From contig NZ_CAPS01000091.1 in assembly GCF_000333955.1 (NCBI RefSeq), positions 1 through 35,674 on the forward strand: a stretch of DNA of 35,674 nt. Direction: 5' to 3'. The DNA is from Rhodococcus sp. AW25M09 (GTDB lineage Bacteria > Actinomycetota > Actinomycetes > Mycobacteriales > Mycobacteriaceae). The position numbers and the translations under genes are program-made. The notes under the pieces were generated by a model. It worked only from the letters and a program-made list of their open reading frames with translations, searched no databases and was not told where the DNA came from. This document shows positions 1-8,206 of the stretch, in pieces. Every line of letters begins with the position of its first letter. Position 1 is the first letter of the stretch.

Positions 1-143
1 ACTCCTGCTCCCCCGGTCGTTCCTGCAGGCTCCACTCCTGCTCCCCCGGTCGTTCCTGCAGGCTCCACTCCTGCTCCCCCGGTCGTTCCTGCAGGCTCCA
101 CTCCTGCTCCCCCGGTCGTTCCTGCAGGCTCCACTCCTGCCCG
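1..143 (-). repeat. 33-bp tandem repeat array directly after recG
   Basis: Four identical 33-bp units occupy 1-132, and a fifth is cut off after about 8 bases at 133-140. Read in the direction of recG (minus strand), each unit contains the core GCAGGAGTGGAGCCTGCAGG followed by AACGACC and a G-rich stretch. The array starts 3 bases after the recG TGA. The segment GCAGG-AGTGGAG-CCTGC can fold into a 5-bp stem with a 7-base loop. The related array at 35494-35674 keeps this stem. The array runs off the left edge, so its true length is unknown. There are no unique spacers, so it is not a CRISPR array. Confidence 0.97.
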
Positions 144-2420
144 TCAGGATTTCTGCAAGTAGTCGACTCGATCCGATCGCCACGCAGACCGCATCATCGA
201 CGCGATTCCGGGATTGTTCGCCAATGACGGGTCTTGCAGGAAGAGCGACCGGGCACAGTCCTGCGCGTCGGCGATGATGTCCTCGTCATCGATGAACGAG
301 AGCAGCCGCAGCCCGCTGACCGTGCCGGACTGGGCGGCGCCGAGAACATCGCCCTCGCGTCGAGTAGCGAGGTCCAGCTTGGCCAACTCGAATCCGTCGT
401 TGGTCGCGGCCACCGCCTCGAGCCGAGCGAAGGAACCGCCCACCGGGCTCAGATAGCTGATCATGATGCACAGACCCTGATGCCCACCTCGGCCGATCCG
501 GCCACGCAACTGGTGGAGTTGGCTCACGCCGAATCGGTCGGCGTCCATGATCACCATGACCGTCGCGTTGGGCACGTCCACGCCCACTTCGACCACCGTC
601 GTACAGACGAGGACATCGATCTCACCCGAATTGAATTCCGACATGGTGATGTCCTTGTCGTCCCCGGACAGCCGGCCGTGCAGCAGCCCCACCCGTAGAT
701 CGTGCATGGGTCCGGCGGAGAGGGTCTCGAACAGGTCGAGGGCAGCCGTGGTCTCCGGGCCGTCCTCCGACGTCGCGCTCTTCTTCGCCGAACGTCCCTT
801 CTTGCCGGTCTCCGCCTCCTCGTCGTCGCCGATCCGCGAACAGACCACGTAGGCCTGGCGACCGGCCGAGACTTCCTCCCGAATGCGCTGCCACGCTCGA
901 TCCACCCACGCCGGTTTGGCCCTGGCGGGTACCACGTTGCTGATGATCGGCGACCGGCCACGCGGCAGTTCGGTCAGCACCGACGTTTCGAGATCGCCGA
1001 GAGTCGACATCGCGATGGTGCGCGGGATGGGTGTCGCCGTCATCACGAGCAAGTGCGGGCTGGAGTTGCCACGGGCTTTCGCCCGCAACGCATCTCGCTG
1101 CTCGACACCGAACCTGTGCTGCTCGTCCACGACGACCATGGCGAGATCGAGAAACTCCACCCGGTCCTCGATCAGGGCGTGGGTACCGATCACGATGCCG
1201 GCGTCGCCGGTGACCGCATCGAGCAACGCGGATCTCTTGGCCGCGGTGGACATCGACCCGGTCAACAGAGCGACCTTGGTTGCCAGCTCGTGTGATCCGA
1301 GTTCACCACCGGCCGCGAGAGTACCGAGCATCGACCGGATCGACCGTGCGTGTTGTGAGGCCAGGACCTCCGTGGGCGCCAGCAGCGCACATTGATGCCC
1401 GGCGTCGATGACCTGCAGCATCGCCCGCAGAGCAACGATGGTCTTTCCCGATCCGACCTCGCCCTGTAACAACCGCGACATCGGATGCGGCGCAGACAGA
1501 TCGTTCGCGATCTCCGCCGCGACATCGTGCTGACCGGCCGTCAGCTCGAACGGAAGCCGACGATCGAACTCGGCGGCGATGCCGTCGGTGATCGGTGGGC
1601 ATCGCGGGGCCGACCGCGTGGATGCATCGCGTCGTCGGTCGGCCAGGACCAGCTGCACGGCCAGAGCCTCGTCGAACTTGAGCCGCTCGCGAGCGGCGTC
1701 CTTGTCCTGCGGGGTGTCGGGGAAATGAACCGACCGCAGCGCGGTGTCGATGTCGACGAGACCTCGTTCTCGGCGCACCGACTCGGGCAGCGGATCGGTC
1801 ACGTCGTCGAGTTGGTCGAGTGCCTGTCTCACGCAGCGCATGAACGTCCAACTCTCGACGTCTTTCGTAGCCGGATAGATCGGCACGAACGCCCGATCGA
1901 ACACCGACATGTCGACGGACCCGGAGGCGTCGACCGCGCCGCGGGCCAGACCGGCGAGGGCACCGGCTCCGACGATGCGGCCTGCGGGTACGACGGCGCC
2001 GTCGTTGTCGTCGCCACCCAAAATCACGTAGCTGGGGTGCGTGAGATTCCACCGTTTACCGAAGTACTTCACCTTTCCGGAGAACATTCCCCGACGACCG
2101 GGCACGACGACGTGCTTGAGCTTGTGCGGACTGAAGAAGGTGGCTTCGATCCGTTGCCCGTCGGCGGCGAGGGTCACGGCGAGGAACTGACCGTTGCGGT
2201 TCTTCATCGAACGCAGCGTCGCGGACTCGACCGTGGCGACGATGGTGATGTGCTCCCCTTCGGGAGGCTCCTTCTCACCGAGTTCGGAGCCGTGCGTCAT
2301 GTACCGGTGTGGGTAGTGCCGCAGTAGGTCCTCGACGGTATGAATTCCGAACGTGTCTGCGAGAGGGGTCGCCACCGTGGCTCCGAGAACGTCGTCGAGC
2401 CGATCCATCAGCGTTGCCAT
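144..2420 (-). CDS. recG: ATP-dependent DNA helicase RecG
   Basis: RecG is a superfamily 2 helicase that remodels stalled replication forks and branch-migrates Holliday junctions. The 758-residue product has an OB-fold wedge domain (about 55-130), Walker A GEVGSGKT at 320-327, the DEQH box at 432-435, TATPIPRT at 461-468 and the motif VI region QLRGRIGRG at 637-645. A charged insert (about 535-560, GKKGRSAKKSATSEDGPE) interrupts the second helicase lobe. The length is close to mycobacterial RecG, which is somewhat over 730 residues. The ATG at 2420 has an AGGGAA Shine-Dalgarno sequence 8 bases upstream and lies 12 bases after the DAK-gene stop, so the two are probably co-transcribed. A 33-bp tandem array begins immediately after the TGA. 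If the TGA were read through, the array would stay open in the recG frame. Confidence 0.98.
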   Translation of the reverse strand: MATLMDRLDDVLGATVATPLADTFGIHTVEDLLRHYPHRYMTHGSELGEKEPPEGEHITIVATVESATLRSMKNRNGQFLAVTLAADGQRIEATFFSPHKLKHVVVPGRRGMFSGKVKYFGKRWNLTHPSYVILGGDDNDGAVVPAGRIVGAGALAGLARGAVDASGSVDMSVFDRAFVPIYPATKDVESWTFMRCVRQALDQLDDVTDPLPESVRRERGLVDIDTALRSVHFPDTPQDKDAARERLKFDEALAVQLVLADRRRDASTRSAPRCPPITDGIAAEFDRRLPFELTAGQHDVAAEIANDLSAPHPMSRLLQGEVGSGKTIVALRAMLQVIDAGHQCALLAPTEVLASQHARSIRSMLGTLAAGGELGSHELATKVALLTGSMSTAAKRSALLDAVTGDAGIVIGTHALIEDRVEFLDLAMVVVDEQHRFGVEQRDALRAKARGNSSPHLLVMTATPIPRTIAMSTLGDLETSVLTELPRGRSPIISNVVPARAKPAWVDRAWQRIREEVSAGRQAYVVCSRIGDDEEAETGKKGRSAKKSATSEDGPETTAALDLFETLSAGPMHDLRVGLLHGRLSGDDKDITMSEFNSGEIDVLVCTTVVEVGVDVPNATVMVIMDADRFGVSQLHQLRGRIGRGGHQGLCIMISYLSPVGGSFARLEAVAATNDGFELAKLDLATRREGDVLGAAQSGTVSGLRLLSFIDDEDIIADAQDCARSLFLQDPSLANNPGIASMMRSAWRSDRVDYLQKS

Positions 2421-2432
2421 GGCCGAAATTCC

Positions 2433-4112
2433 CTATTCCACTCCGAATTGCACGAGATCCCCCGGCTGCCCACCTGTATAGACCACCACGTCGACCCCTG
2501 GGTGCGCGGCTGTCACGTACTCGGCCAGCTGGGCACCGAAGTCCTCCGACGCCTGGGCCCCGACGAGCACTGTCACCATCTCCCCGCCGGTGGCCAGCAG
2601 CTGATCCAGCAGCCGACACCCTGCATCGAGCGGGCGAGCGGCGACGATCACCACCTCCTGTCCTGCCAGACCGATGCTGTCGCCCGGTTCGCAGGTACCC
2701 ACCCACGTGAGCGACCGCTCGTGCGCGATGCGCAGCGAACCCCACCTCGTACCGGCAGCCGCCTCGGACATCGTGAACGCATCGTCGACTGCAGCCCTCG
2801 CCGCGTCGTGCACCGCGAGCGCGGCCAGACCCTGCACCATCGCCGAGCACGGCAGCATCACCACGTCCTTGCCGTCCGCTCGGGCGGCGGCACCGACTGC
2901 CACGAGTTCGTGCGCCGACAACGCCCCGTTCGGCAACACCAACACCTCGCGGTGCTTCATCCCGACGATCGCGCGATGCAGCACCGAGGAGTCGATCGCC
3001 TCGTCGCACCGCACCACCGTCGCGCCTTCCTGAACGTAGAGATCCGCAGCACCGTCCCCGGCCACCAACGCCAAAATATCTCGGCCTACCGACAAGGCCG
3101 TTCTGTCATGGGTATCGAGACCTGCCCCGGCGGCACTTTCGGCCAGGCCGAAGCACGAGATTCGCACGCCACGAACAGCTCCGGTGGCGATGCCGCAGTC
3201 GACGGCGCCACCCGGATCGGTGGTATGAACGTGAGCAGACCAGGCACCGGATCCGTCACCGGCGACCACGACCGAATCGCCGAGATCGGCCAGAGCTGTG
3301 CGAAGTGACGTTGCCTGCGCTTCGTCGATTCCGTGGACGACGTAGACCACCTCGTACCCGAGGGGCCGTCCGGACGTGGACACCTGGACGGCATCGGATG
3401 TGACGCAGGAGTCCGTTGCCCTGCGCGACGCAGCGCCGCGGTGCGTCCGTTCGTGATCGTGTGGGCGGCGGTAGCGCCGCCGCGGCGGGGTACGCCCGGT
3501 CACCACCTCCACCAGTGCATCGAAGACGACCGAGAGACCGAGCGCTCCGGCGTCCACCACCCCCGCCTCGCGGAGCTCGACGAGTTGGTCCGTCGTACTG
3601 TCGACGGCACGGGCGGTGGCCTCGGCGATGTCGACCACCAGAGTGGTGAGGGCGACATTGGCGTCGTGCGCCGAGGCGTCGCGATCGGCGGCCGCGAGAA
3701 CGGTGAGCATCGTTCCCTCGACGGGAACGCTGACCGCACCCGACACCAGGACCTTGGCGCGCCGCAACATGGCCTGAACAGACACCGTGTCCAACGGGCC
3801 GTCCGCCGCCGCCTCGGCCACCGCGCGCAGCAGCTGGGACAGGATCACTCCCGAATTCCCCCGCGCTCCTGCCACCGCACCCACGGCCAACGCCCGCCCG
3901 ACGGTACGGGTGTCCGCAGCGGGACCGGCCCCGCGCATCGACTCCACCGCGGCGCGGAAGGTGAACATCAGATTGGTGCCGGTGTCCGAGTCCGGAATCG
4001 GGAAAACGTTGAGTGCGTCGATCTCGTCACACCGGGCCGTCAGGGAATCGACGCACCGGTAGGCCCACTGCCGCAGGGCCCCTGCATCGATCGATTCGAG
4101 AACGTCGACCAC
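2433..4112 (-). CDS. DAK2/DhaL domain protein with DegV-like C-terminus (FakA/YloV family)
   Basis: The family comprises kinase-like proteins related to dihydroxyacetone kinase subunit DhaL and to fatty acid kinase FakA. The actinobacterial members always near recG have no settled role that I know of. The N-terminal DhaL domain shows the Mg-ATP loop NVFPIPDSDTGTNL and the GARGNSGVILSQLLRA motif. A low-complexity Arg-rich linker follows, then a middle and a C-terminal FakA-like domain. The GTG at 4112 is preferred because GGGGGAGG lies 9 bases upstream and family members start just before the LDAxALRxWA-type segment. A GTG at 4157 would add 15 basic residues that do not look family-like. This gives 559 residues. 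It sits 12 bases upstream of recG, as in M. tuberculosis. Confidence 0.93.
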   Translation of the reverse strand: MVDVLESIDAGALRQWAYRCVDSLTARCDEIDALNVFPIPDSDTGTNLMFTFRAAVESMRGAGPAADTRTVGRALAVGAVAGARGNSGVILSQLLRAVAEAAADGPLDTVSVQAMLRRAKVLVSGAVSVPVEGTMLTVLAAADRDASAHDANVALTTLVVDIAEATARAVDSTTDQLVELREAGVVDAGALGLSVVFDALVEVVTGRTPPRRRYRRPHDHERTHRGAASRRATDSCVTSDAVQVSTSGRPLGYEVVYVVHGIDEAQATSLRTALADLGDSVVVAGDGSGAWSAHVHTTDPGGAVDCGIATGAVRGVRISCFGLAESAAGAGLDTHDRTALSVGRDILALVAGDGAADLYVQEGATVVRCDEAIDSSVLHRAIVGMKHREVLVLPNGALSAHELVAVGAAARADGKDVVMLPCSAMVQGLAALAVHDAARAAVDDAFTMSEAAAGTRWGSLRIAHERSLTWVGTCEPGDSIGLAGQEVVIVAARPLDAGCRLLDQLLATGGEMVTVLVGAQASEDFGAQLAEYVTAAHPGVDVVVYTGGQPGDLVQFGVE

Positions 4113-4649
4113 GTCGAGCAGCCTCCCCCGGGTCGCTTGCCGATTCCTCGTCCGCACTCGCTCACGGACAGTGCCCGAAGCTTAGTGGTGTGTGCCGTTG
4201 GTTCGTCGGGGGTAATTGCCGGACGGTCGGGTCGCCGAGACAGAGCTCACATGCGGTATCGAGTTCGTCCTCGCCGGGCGCGAATGGCACCACCGAGATC
4301 TTCCGACTGCTCCGCCATGGGCGCGGCGTCGACGACGCGTTCCAGTCCGAACAACTGCAATTTCTGCTCCACGTCGACTCCAGAAGGCAAGATTCCCGTG
4401 TTCGACGCCGTGGAGTGGAGCGAGACGTGCGCCAGTATCTACTCGGACGCCGTATCTGCTCGGAGCGCCGTCCGTGAGCGGCGAGGGGCCGTCTGCAGTG
4501 GCAGTTTGGTGATTACGTGCGACGCCGCTATTCTTGCAGGGTTGCCTCGAGGCGATCTTCACGCATTGCAATCCTTGCATCTGCTCGTAGTTCGTTTCGA
4601 TGTCTTCGACCACATGTATCGATCAACATCTATCAAGGAGTTCGCGACT
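4113..4649. other. Divergent intergenic gap, possible decayed coding remnant
   Basis: This is about 540 bases between the divergent DAK gene and rpmB, the longest gap in the window. No RNA gene, terminator or strong promoter is obvious. On the plus strand three successive stretches in three different frames look protein-like in codon third positions: about 4216-4290 (contains CGIEFVLAGREW), about 4285-4395 (contains TTEIFRLLRHGRGVDDAFQS) and about 4385-4490 (contains KIPVFDAVEWSETCASIY). They could be one small gene broken by two frameshifts. I do not recognise the family, and long open frames are common by chance at this GC content. The last ~40 bases must hold the rpmB start signals. Confidence 0.3.
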
Positions 4650-4841
4650 ATGGCTGCCGTCTGCGACGTATGCGCCAAGGGGCCCGGCTTCGGTAAGTCG
4701 GTCTCGCACTCGCACCGACGGACCAACCGTCGTTGGAACCCGAATATTCAGACCGTTCACGCTCAGGTTGCGCCTGGTAACTCCAAGCGCATGAACGTGT
4801 GCACCTCCTGCTTGAAGGCAGGCAAGGTGGTCCGGGGCTGA
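4650..4841 (+). CDS. rpmB: 50S ribosomal protein L28
   Basis: L28 is a small protein of the large ribosomal subunit. The 63-residue product matches the family from MAAVCDVCAKGP through the basic SHRRTNRRWNPN segment to VVRG. Two CxxC pairs (CDVC near the start, CTSC near residues 51-54) mark this as the zinc-binding C+ form. Actinobacteria often carry a zinc-free L28 paralogue for zinc starvation, but none is seen here. AAGGAG lies about 10 bases upstream of the ATG. A strong hairpin terminator follows at 4890-4929, so the gene is probably transcribed alone. Confidence 0.97.
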   Translation: MAAVCDVCAKGPGFGKSVSHSHRRTNRRWNPNIQTVHAQVAPGNSKRMNVCTSCLKAGKVVRG

Positions 4842-4889
4842 TTTCGGCCTCGCTCTTCGATTTCCTCCACGGCCGCTACCGCGTGCGAG

Positions 4890-4929
4890 AACTGTGCCCC
4901 GCCCCCGTATTCGGAGGCGGGGCACGGTT
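4890..4929 (+). terminator. GC-rich hairpin terminator after rpmB
   Basis: The left arm AACTGTGCCCCGCC (4890-4903) pairs with GGCGGGGCACGGTT (4916-4929) over 14 base pairs with one G-U wobble. The loop can add three more pairs (CCG-TATT-CGG). There is no clear T tract, as is usual for actinobacterial hairpin terminators. It lies 48 bases after the rpmB stop and about 30 bases upstream of the crotonase promoter, insulating the two. Confidence 0.8.
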
Positions 4930-4959
4930 GTCGGTGCACTCGAACTGTCGGGCGTCCAT

Positions 4960-4965
4960 TACAGT
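4960..4965 (+). promoter_or_regulatory. -10 box of a probable leaderless promoter for the crotonase gene
   Basis: TACAGT fits the actinobacterial -10 pattern TANNNT and ends 7 bases before the GTG start at 4973. No Shine-Dalgarno sequence is present, so transcription probably begins at or next to the start codon. Confidence 0.45.
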
Positions 4966-4972
4966 TTCGAAC

Positions 4973-5767
4973 GTGACTTATTCGGAAGCCGACATTTCCA
5001 GCAAGGTCAGCATCGAGGACGGTGTCGCACGCATCGTCGTTGCCACCGCAGCCAACGGCGCCTCGCTCGACCTAGAGGGCATCGAAGAAGGTACTTCGGT
5101 CCTGCGCTCCGTCAACGCCGGTACGACGGCGATCGGCAGCGTCCTTCTCATCGGTCGAGGCCCCAATTTCTGCGCAGGCGGCAACGTGCACGATTTCGCC
5201 GGTGCCGACGACCGCGGTGCATTCGTCGAGTCGGTCGCGACGACGCTCCACGCGTTCGTTCGCGAACTCGCGGCAGTATCCGCCCCGATCGTCGCCGGAG
5301 TGCACGGCTGGGCGGCGGGAGCCGGGATGAGCCTGGTCTGCCTCACCGACATCGCCATCGGAGGCCCTTCGACCAAACTCCGGCCGGCGTACCCGTCGAT
5401 CGGTTTCACCCCGGACGGAGGGATGTCGTGGACGCTGCCCCGCATAGTCGGTTCCGGTCGCGCGATGGACATCCTGCTGAACGATTCGATCATCAACGGC
5501 GAGGAGGCAGTTCGCCTCGGAATCCTCAGTCGGCTGGTGGGCGACGACTACGTCGACAGTGAGGCCGCGCGACTCGCGAGAACGCTTGCGGCGGGCCCCA
5601 CTTCGGCGTATGAGGGAATCAAGACTCTGCTCATGGCCTCCGAATCAGCAACGCTGACAGAGCAATTGGAGGCCGAGACAGCCTCCATATCGAGGGCAGC
5701 GGTATCGCCTGCCGGCCGTGAAGGGGTCGACGCGTTCGTCGAGAAGCGTCGTCCGGATTTCTCCTGA
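4973..5767 (+). CDS. Enoyl-CoA hydratase/isomerase family protein (PaaG-like crotonase)
   Basis: Crotonase-fold enzymes act on acyl-CoA thioesters. The 264-residue product has the oxyanion-hole segments GPNFCAGGNVHDF and GWAAGAGMSLVCLTDIAI, then GFTPDGGMSWTLPRIVG. The canonical second catalytic Glu of hydratases is replaced by Asp in the PDGG motif, as in PaaG-type isomerases (1,2-epoxyphenylacetyl-CoA isomerase). That makes isomerase chemistry more likely than hydration, but the substrate cannot be told from sequence. No phenylacetate genes are nearby. The GTG at 4973 is chosen because family homology begins just after it and a TACAGT box lies 7 bases upstream. The stop is only 5 bases from the stop of the convergent ung gene. 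It appears to be an addition relative to the M. tuberculosis gene order. Confidence 0.92.
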   Translation: MTYSEADISSKVSIEDGVARIVVATAANGASLDLEGIEEGTSVLRSVNAGTTAIGSVLLIGRGPNFCAGGNVHDFAGADDRGAFVESVATTLHAFVRELAAVSAPIVAGVHGWAAGAGMSLVCLTDIAIGGPSTKLRPAYPSIGFTPDGGMSWTLPRIVGSGRAMDILLNDSIINGEEAVRLGILSRLVGDDYVDSEAARLARTLAAGPTSAYEGIKTLLMASESATLTEQLEAETASISRAAVSPAGREGVDAFVEKRRPDFS

Positions 5768-5772
5768 ACCGA

Positions 5773-6465
5773 TCACGGTAGCGTCCAGTCGATCGGTTCG
5801 TCTCCGCCCTCGACCAACAATCGGTTCACGCGACTGAATGGTTTGGAGCCGAAGAACCCGCGGGACGCAGACAGCGGTGACGGGTGCGCGGATTCGATGT
5901 AGGGCACCGATCCGAGCATCGGCTTCAGTGTCGCCGCGTCGCGTCCCCACAGAACCGCGACCAATCCTGGTGCGTCGGGATCCTCGGCCCGGGCCACGAG
6001 TGCGCGAATTGCTTGCTCCGTCACTGCTTCCCATCCCTTCTTCCGATGCGAAGCCGCCTGTGACGGTTCGACGGTGAGCACCCTGTTGAGCAGCATCACA
6101 CCGCGATCTGCCCAGGGTGTGAGGTCACCGTTGCTCGGCGTGGGCAATCCCAGGTCGTCCGAGTACTCCTTGAAGATGTTGTTCAGACTGCGCGGAACGG
6201 GCCTTACGTCGGGTGCAACGGAAAAGCTCAGCCCCACTGCGTGTCCCGGCGTCGGATACGGATCCTGACCGACTATGAGGACGCGGACGCTGTCGAACGG
6301 ATGAACGAACGCGCGCAGCACGTTCTCACCCGCAGGCAAGTAGTGCCGGCCGGCGGCGAGTTCGGCTCGTAGGAAATCGCCCATCGCAGCAACATTCGGC
6401 TCGACGGGAGCCAGAGCACGAGCCCATCCCGATTCGACGCTCTCGGCGAGCGTTCGGGGCGTCAC
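5773..6465 (-). CDS. ung: Uracil-DNA glycosylase, family 1
   Basis: Ung removes uracil from DNA after cytosine deamination or dUMP misincorporation, starting base-excision repair. The 230-residue product carries the water-activating motif GQDPYP at 66-71 (catalytic Asp68), LLNRVLT at 125-131 and the DNA-intercalation loop HPSPLSA at 194-200 with His194. All key residues are present and the length is typical. The GTG start at 6465 overlaps the stop of the upstream carbonic-anhydrase-like gene (GTGA), implying translational coupling. The gene ends 5 bases from the convergent crotonase stop with no room for a terminator. Confidence 0.97.
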   Translation of the reverse strand: MTPRTLAESVESGWARALAPVEPNVAAMGDFLRAELAAGRHYLPAGENVLRAFVHPFDSVRVLIVGQDPYPTPGHAVGLSFSVAPDVRPVPRSLNNIFKEYSDDLGLPTPSNGDLTPWADRGVMLLNRVLTVEPSQAASHRKKGWEAVTEQAIRALVARAEDPDAPGLVAVLWGRDAATLKPMLGSVPYIESAHPSPLSASRGFFGSKPFSRVNRLLVEGGDEPIDWTLP

Positions 6466-6986
6466 CGATCGATCCGTCGCAGCGCATCACGGTAGTACGC
6501 GGCGTTGGCGGAGTACATCTGAACATTGATGTCGACGTGACCTTCCGGGACGACGAAGCCTTCCCGAATCTTGGCAGGAACGCCCAACGCCATGGATCGT
6601 TCGGGCACGACGAACTTGAAGGGCACCACTGCGCCGGCACCGACGATCGAACCGGCACCGATCTTCGAGCCGTTGAGCACGACAGAGCCCGAGGCGATCA
6701 GACAGTTGTCCCCGATCGTCGCACCCTCGACGTGTGCGTTGTGGCCGAGCACGCACCCCGCTCCGATCACCGTCGCGTCGATCGGTGTGCAGTGCACCAC
6801 GGTTCCGTCCTGCACGTTGGTGCCCTCCCCGATGGAGATGGTGCCGTAGTCGGCGCGCAGAACCGCGGTGGGCCACACCGAGGAGCCGGCCGCCAAGGTC
6901 ACCGCGCCGATCACCACCGCGTCGGGATGGACGTAGGCGTCGGGGTGGATGTCCGGTTCACGATCACCGAGTGCGTAGATAGCCAT
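6462..6986 (-). CDS. Gamma-carbonic-anhydrase-like left-handed beta-helix protein
   Basis: The 174-residue product is made almost entirely of hexapeptide turns (for example [40 protein letters not shown]), forming the left-handed beta-helix of the gamma-CA/PaaY/YrdA group. These proteins are trimers that bind metal between subunits. Candidate ligands are His65 (VVHCTP) and His82 (GHNAHVEG). At the position where classic members have a third His (GHxAxxHG), this protein has Glu87. Carbonic anhydrase activity is therefore uncertain, and a CoA-thioesterase or structural role is possible. It lies 39 bases after thiL and overlaps ung by 4 bases, so the three are probably one operon. Confidence 0.9.
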   Translation of the reverse strand: MAIYALGDREPDIHPDAYVHPDAVVIGAVTLAAGSSVWPTAVLRADYGTISIGEGTNVQDGTVVHCTPIDATVIGAGCVLGHNAHVEGATIGDNCLIASGSVVLNGSKIGAGSIVGAGAVVPFKFVVPERSMALGVPAKIREGFVVPEGHVDINVQMYSANAAYYRDALRRIDR

Positions 6987-7025
6987 CTCTGAAACTTAGC
7001 CGAGTCGATCGGACGTCGGCTGCGT

Positions 7026-7961
7026 TCACTCGCTGTCGAAGCTCGTCCATCCCGATCTACCGGGACGGTCGCGTCCGACGACGGTCACTCGGCCCGCCTG
7101 CTCACCGCTCCCGGACGCGACGCGGCCGATCACCGTCCAACCCCGAGGCACACTGCCGAGCTCTTCGAACGTGCCGACGAGGGCGTGATCCTCTCCCCCG
7201 GTCAGGATCCAATCCAGCGGATCGACTCCCATTGCCGTTGCTGCCGAGCGCAGTTCGGTAGGAACGTCCAACAGCTCCGGATCGATGATCATCCCGACGT
7301 CCGACGCATCGGCGATGTGGCCGAGATCGGACAACAATCCGTCGGAGACGTCGGTGAGCGAGGTCGCGCCGGCCTCTGCGGCGTCGATCCCGGCTCGGTA
7401 CGGCGGGACGGGTACTCGGTGTGCGTCGAGTACCTCGTCGTGGCCGCTACGATCTCGGTCCGCGAGAAGCACCGCAAGACCGGCCGCCGACCAACCGAGC
7501 CGACCCGCATATGCGATCAGATCCCCCACCCGCGCGCCCGAACGGAGAACGGGAGCCCTGCCCTGAAGATCACCGAGTGCGGTGACCGAAATCACCAGCT
7601 CCGGCGACTGCACCACGTCGCCACCGACGACGGCCGCTCCCGCCGCTACTGCCTCGAGCCACATACCCTCGTTGAGTCCATCGGTGACGCTCACCGGGGT
7701 GTCGGCCGGGCATCCGAGCGAGACGAGAAAACCCGAGCACTGCGCGCCCATCGCGGCGATGTCCGCGCCGTTCTGGGCTATCGCCTTACGACCGATCTGT
7801 ACCGGGCTGGACCAATCGAGCCGAAAATGCCTGCCGTGCACCAACATATCGGTCGATGCCGCGATCCGGCCGTCGGACGCGGCGACAACGGCCGCGTCGT
7901 CGCCTGGCCCGACGATCGTCGACGCAGGTTGCACGCGGCCTGCGGTGGCGCGCGCGATCAC
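7026..7961 (-). CDS. thiL: Thiamine-monophosphate kinase ThiL
   Basis: ThiL phosphorylates thiamine monophosphate to thiamine pyrophosphate, the last step of cofactor synthesis. Motifs seen are GPGDDAAVV, STDMLVHGRHFRLDW, AQNGADIAAMGA, VGGDVV, SDGLLSDLGHIA and TGGEDHALVG, covering both the nucleotide- and metal-binding regions. The coordinates use the only canonical start available (GTG, 7961), giving 311 residues. Homology continues upstream in the same frame (VGEFEVIAR matches the GEFAVIDR-type start of mycobacterial ThiL). A good Shine-Dalgarno sequence, AGGGAGG (8037-8043), sits 6 bases before an ATC codon at 8030. The true protein is probably about 334 residues, starting at that ATC or at an ATG lost by mutation or sequencing error. 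First gene of a thiL - CA-like - ung operon. Confidence 0.93.
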   Translation of the reverse strand: MIARATAGRVQPASTIVGPGDDAAVVAASDGRIAASTDMLVHGRHFRLDWSSPVQIGRKAIAQNGADIAAMGAQCSGFLVSLGCPADTPVSVTDGLNEGMWLEAVAAGAAVVGGDVVQSPELVISVTALGDLQGRAPVLRSGARVGDLIAYAGRLGWSAAGLAVLLADRDRSGHDEVLDAHRVPVPPYRAGIDAAEAGATSLTDVSDGLLSDLGHIADASDVGMIIDPELLDVPTELRSAATAMGVDPLDWILTGGEDHALVGTFEELGSVPRGWTVIGRVASGSGEQAGRVTVVGRDRPGRSGWTSFDSE

Positions 7962-8158
7962 CTCGAATTCACCGACCTGCGCGACGGTACTTTCGGTACG
8001 TGCGCCCGATTCGGTGCCGGGTTGGTCGATGATGTGCCTCCCTGAGAGCGCGGTGCGTGAGCGACGGTCTCACGCGGAGCGTGCGGCGCGCCTGCGGTAC
8101 CTTTTAGCGGCGGCCGGGACAGCACCGACGCGGCAGGTTACGTGCGAAGAGAACGTAG

Positions 8159-8178
8159 TCGACTCAATTTACAGTCGA
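8159..8178 (+). promoter_or_regulatory. Inverted repeat over the -10 box of the Lrp/AsnC-domain gene
   Basis: TCGACT (8159-8164) and AGTCGA (8173-8178) form a perfect 6-bp inverted repeat with an 8-base spacer. The right arm overlaps a TACAGT -10 box (8170-8175), about 30 bases before the ATG at 8207. The position would suit an operator, possibly autoregulatory, but no binding protein can be named. Confidence 0.4.
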
Positions 8179-8206
8179 GAAGTCCGGCAGGGGAAAGGGA
8201 CCACCG

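Noticed and set aside
1..143. CRISPR-like direct repeats at the window edges
   Set aside because: The 33-bp units are directly adjacent with no unique spacers and no cas genes are present. They are tandem repeats.
3333..4841. A 502-codon plus-strand frame covering the DAK gene, the gap and rpmB
   Set aside because: Only its last 63 codons (rpmB) are real. The rest is antisense to the DAK gene or intergenic.
8041..8110. TPP riboswitch upstream of thiL, or a decayed 33-bp repeat copy
   Set aside because: CTGAGA occurs at 8042, but on the wrong strand and without the conserved GAACCTGAT segment. The stretch also vaguely resembles the repeat (GTGAGCG, CCTGCGG) and holds a 7-bp inverted repeat (8055-8075), but the match is too weak to call.
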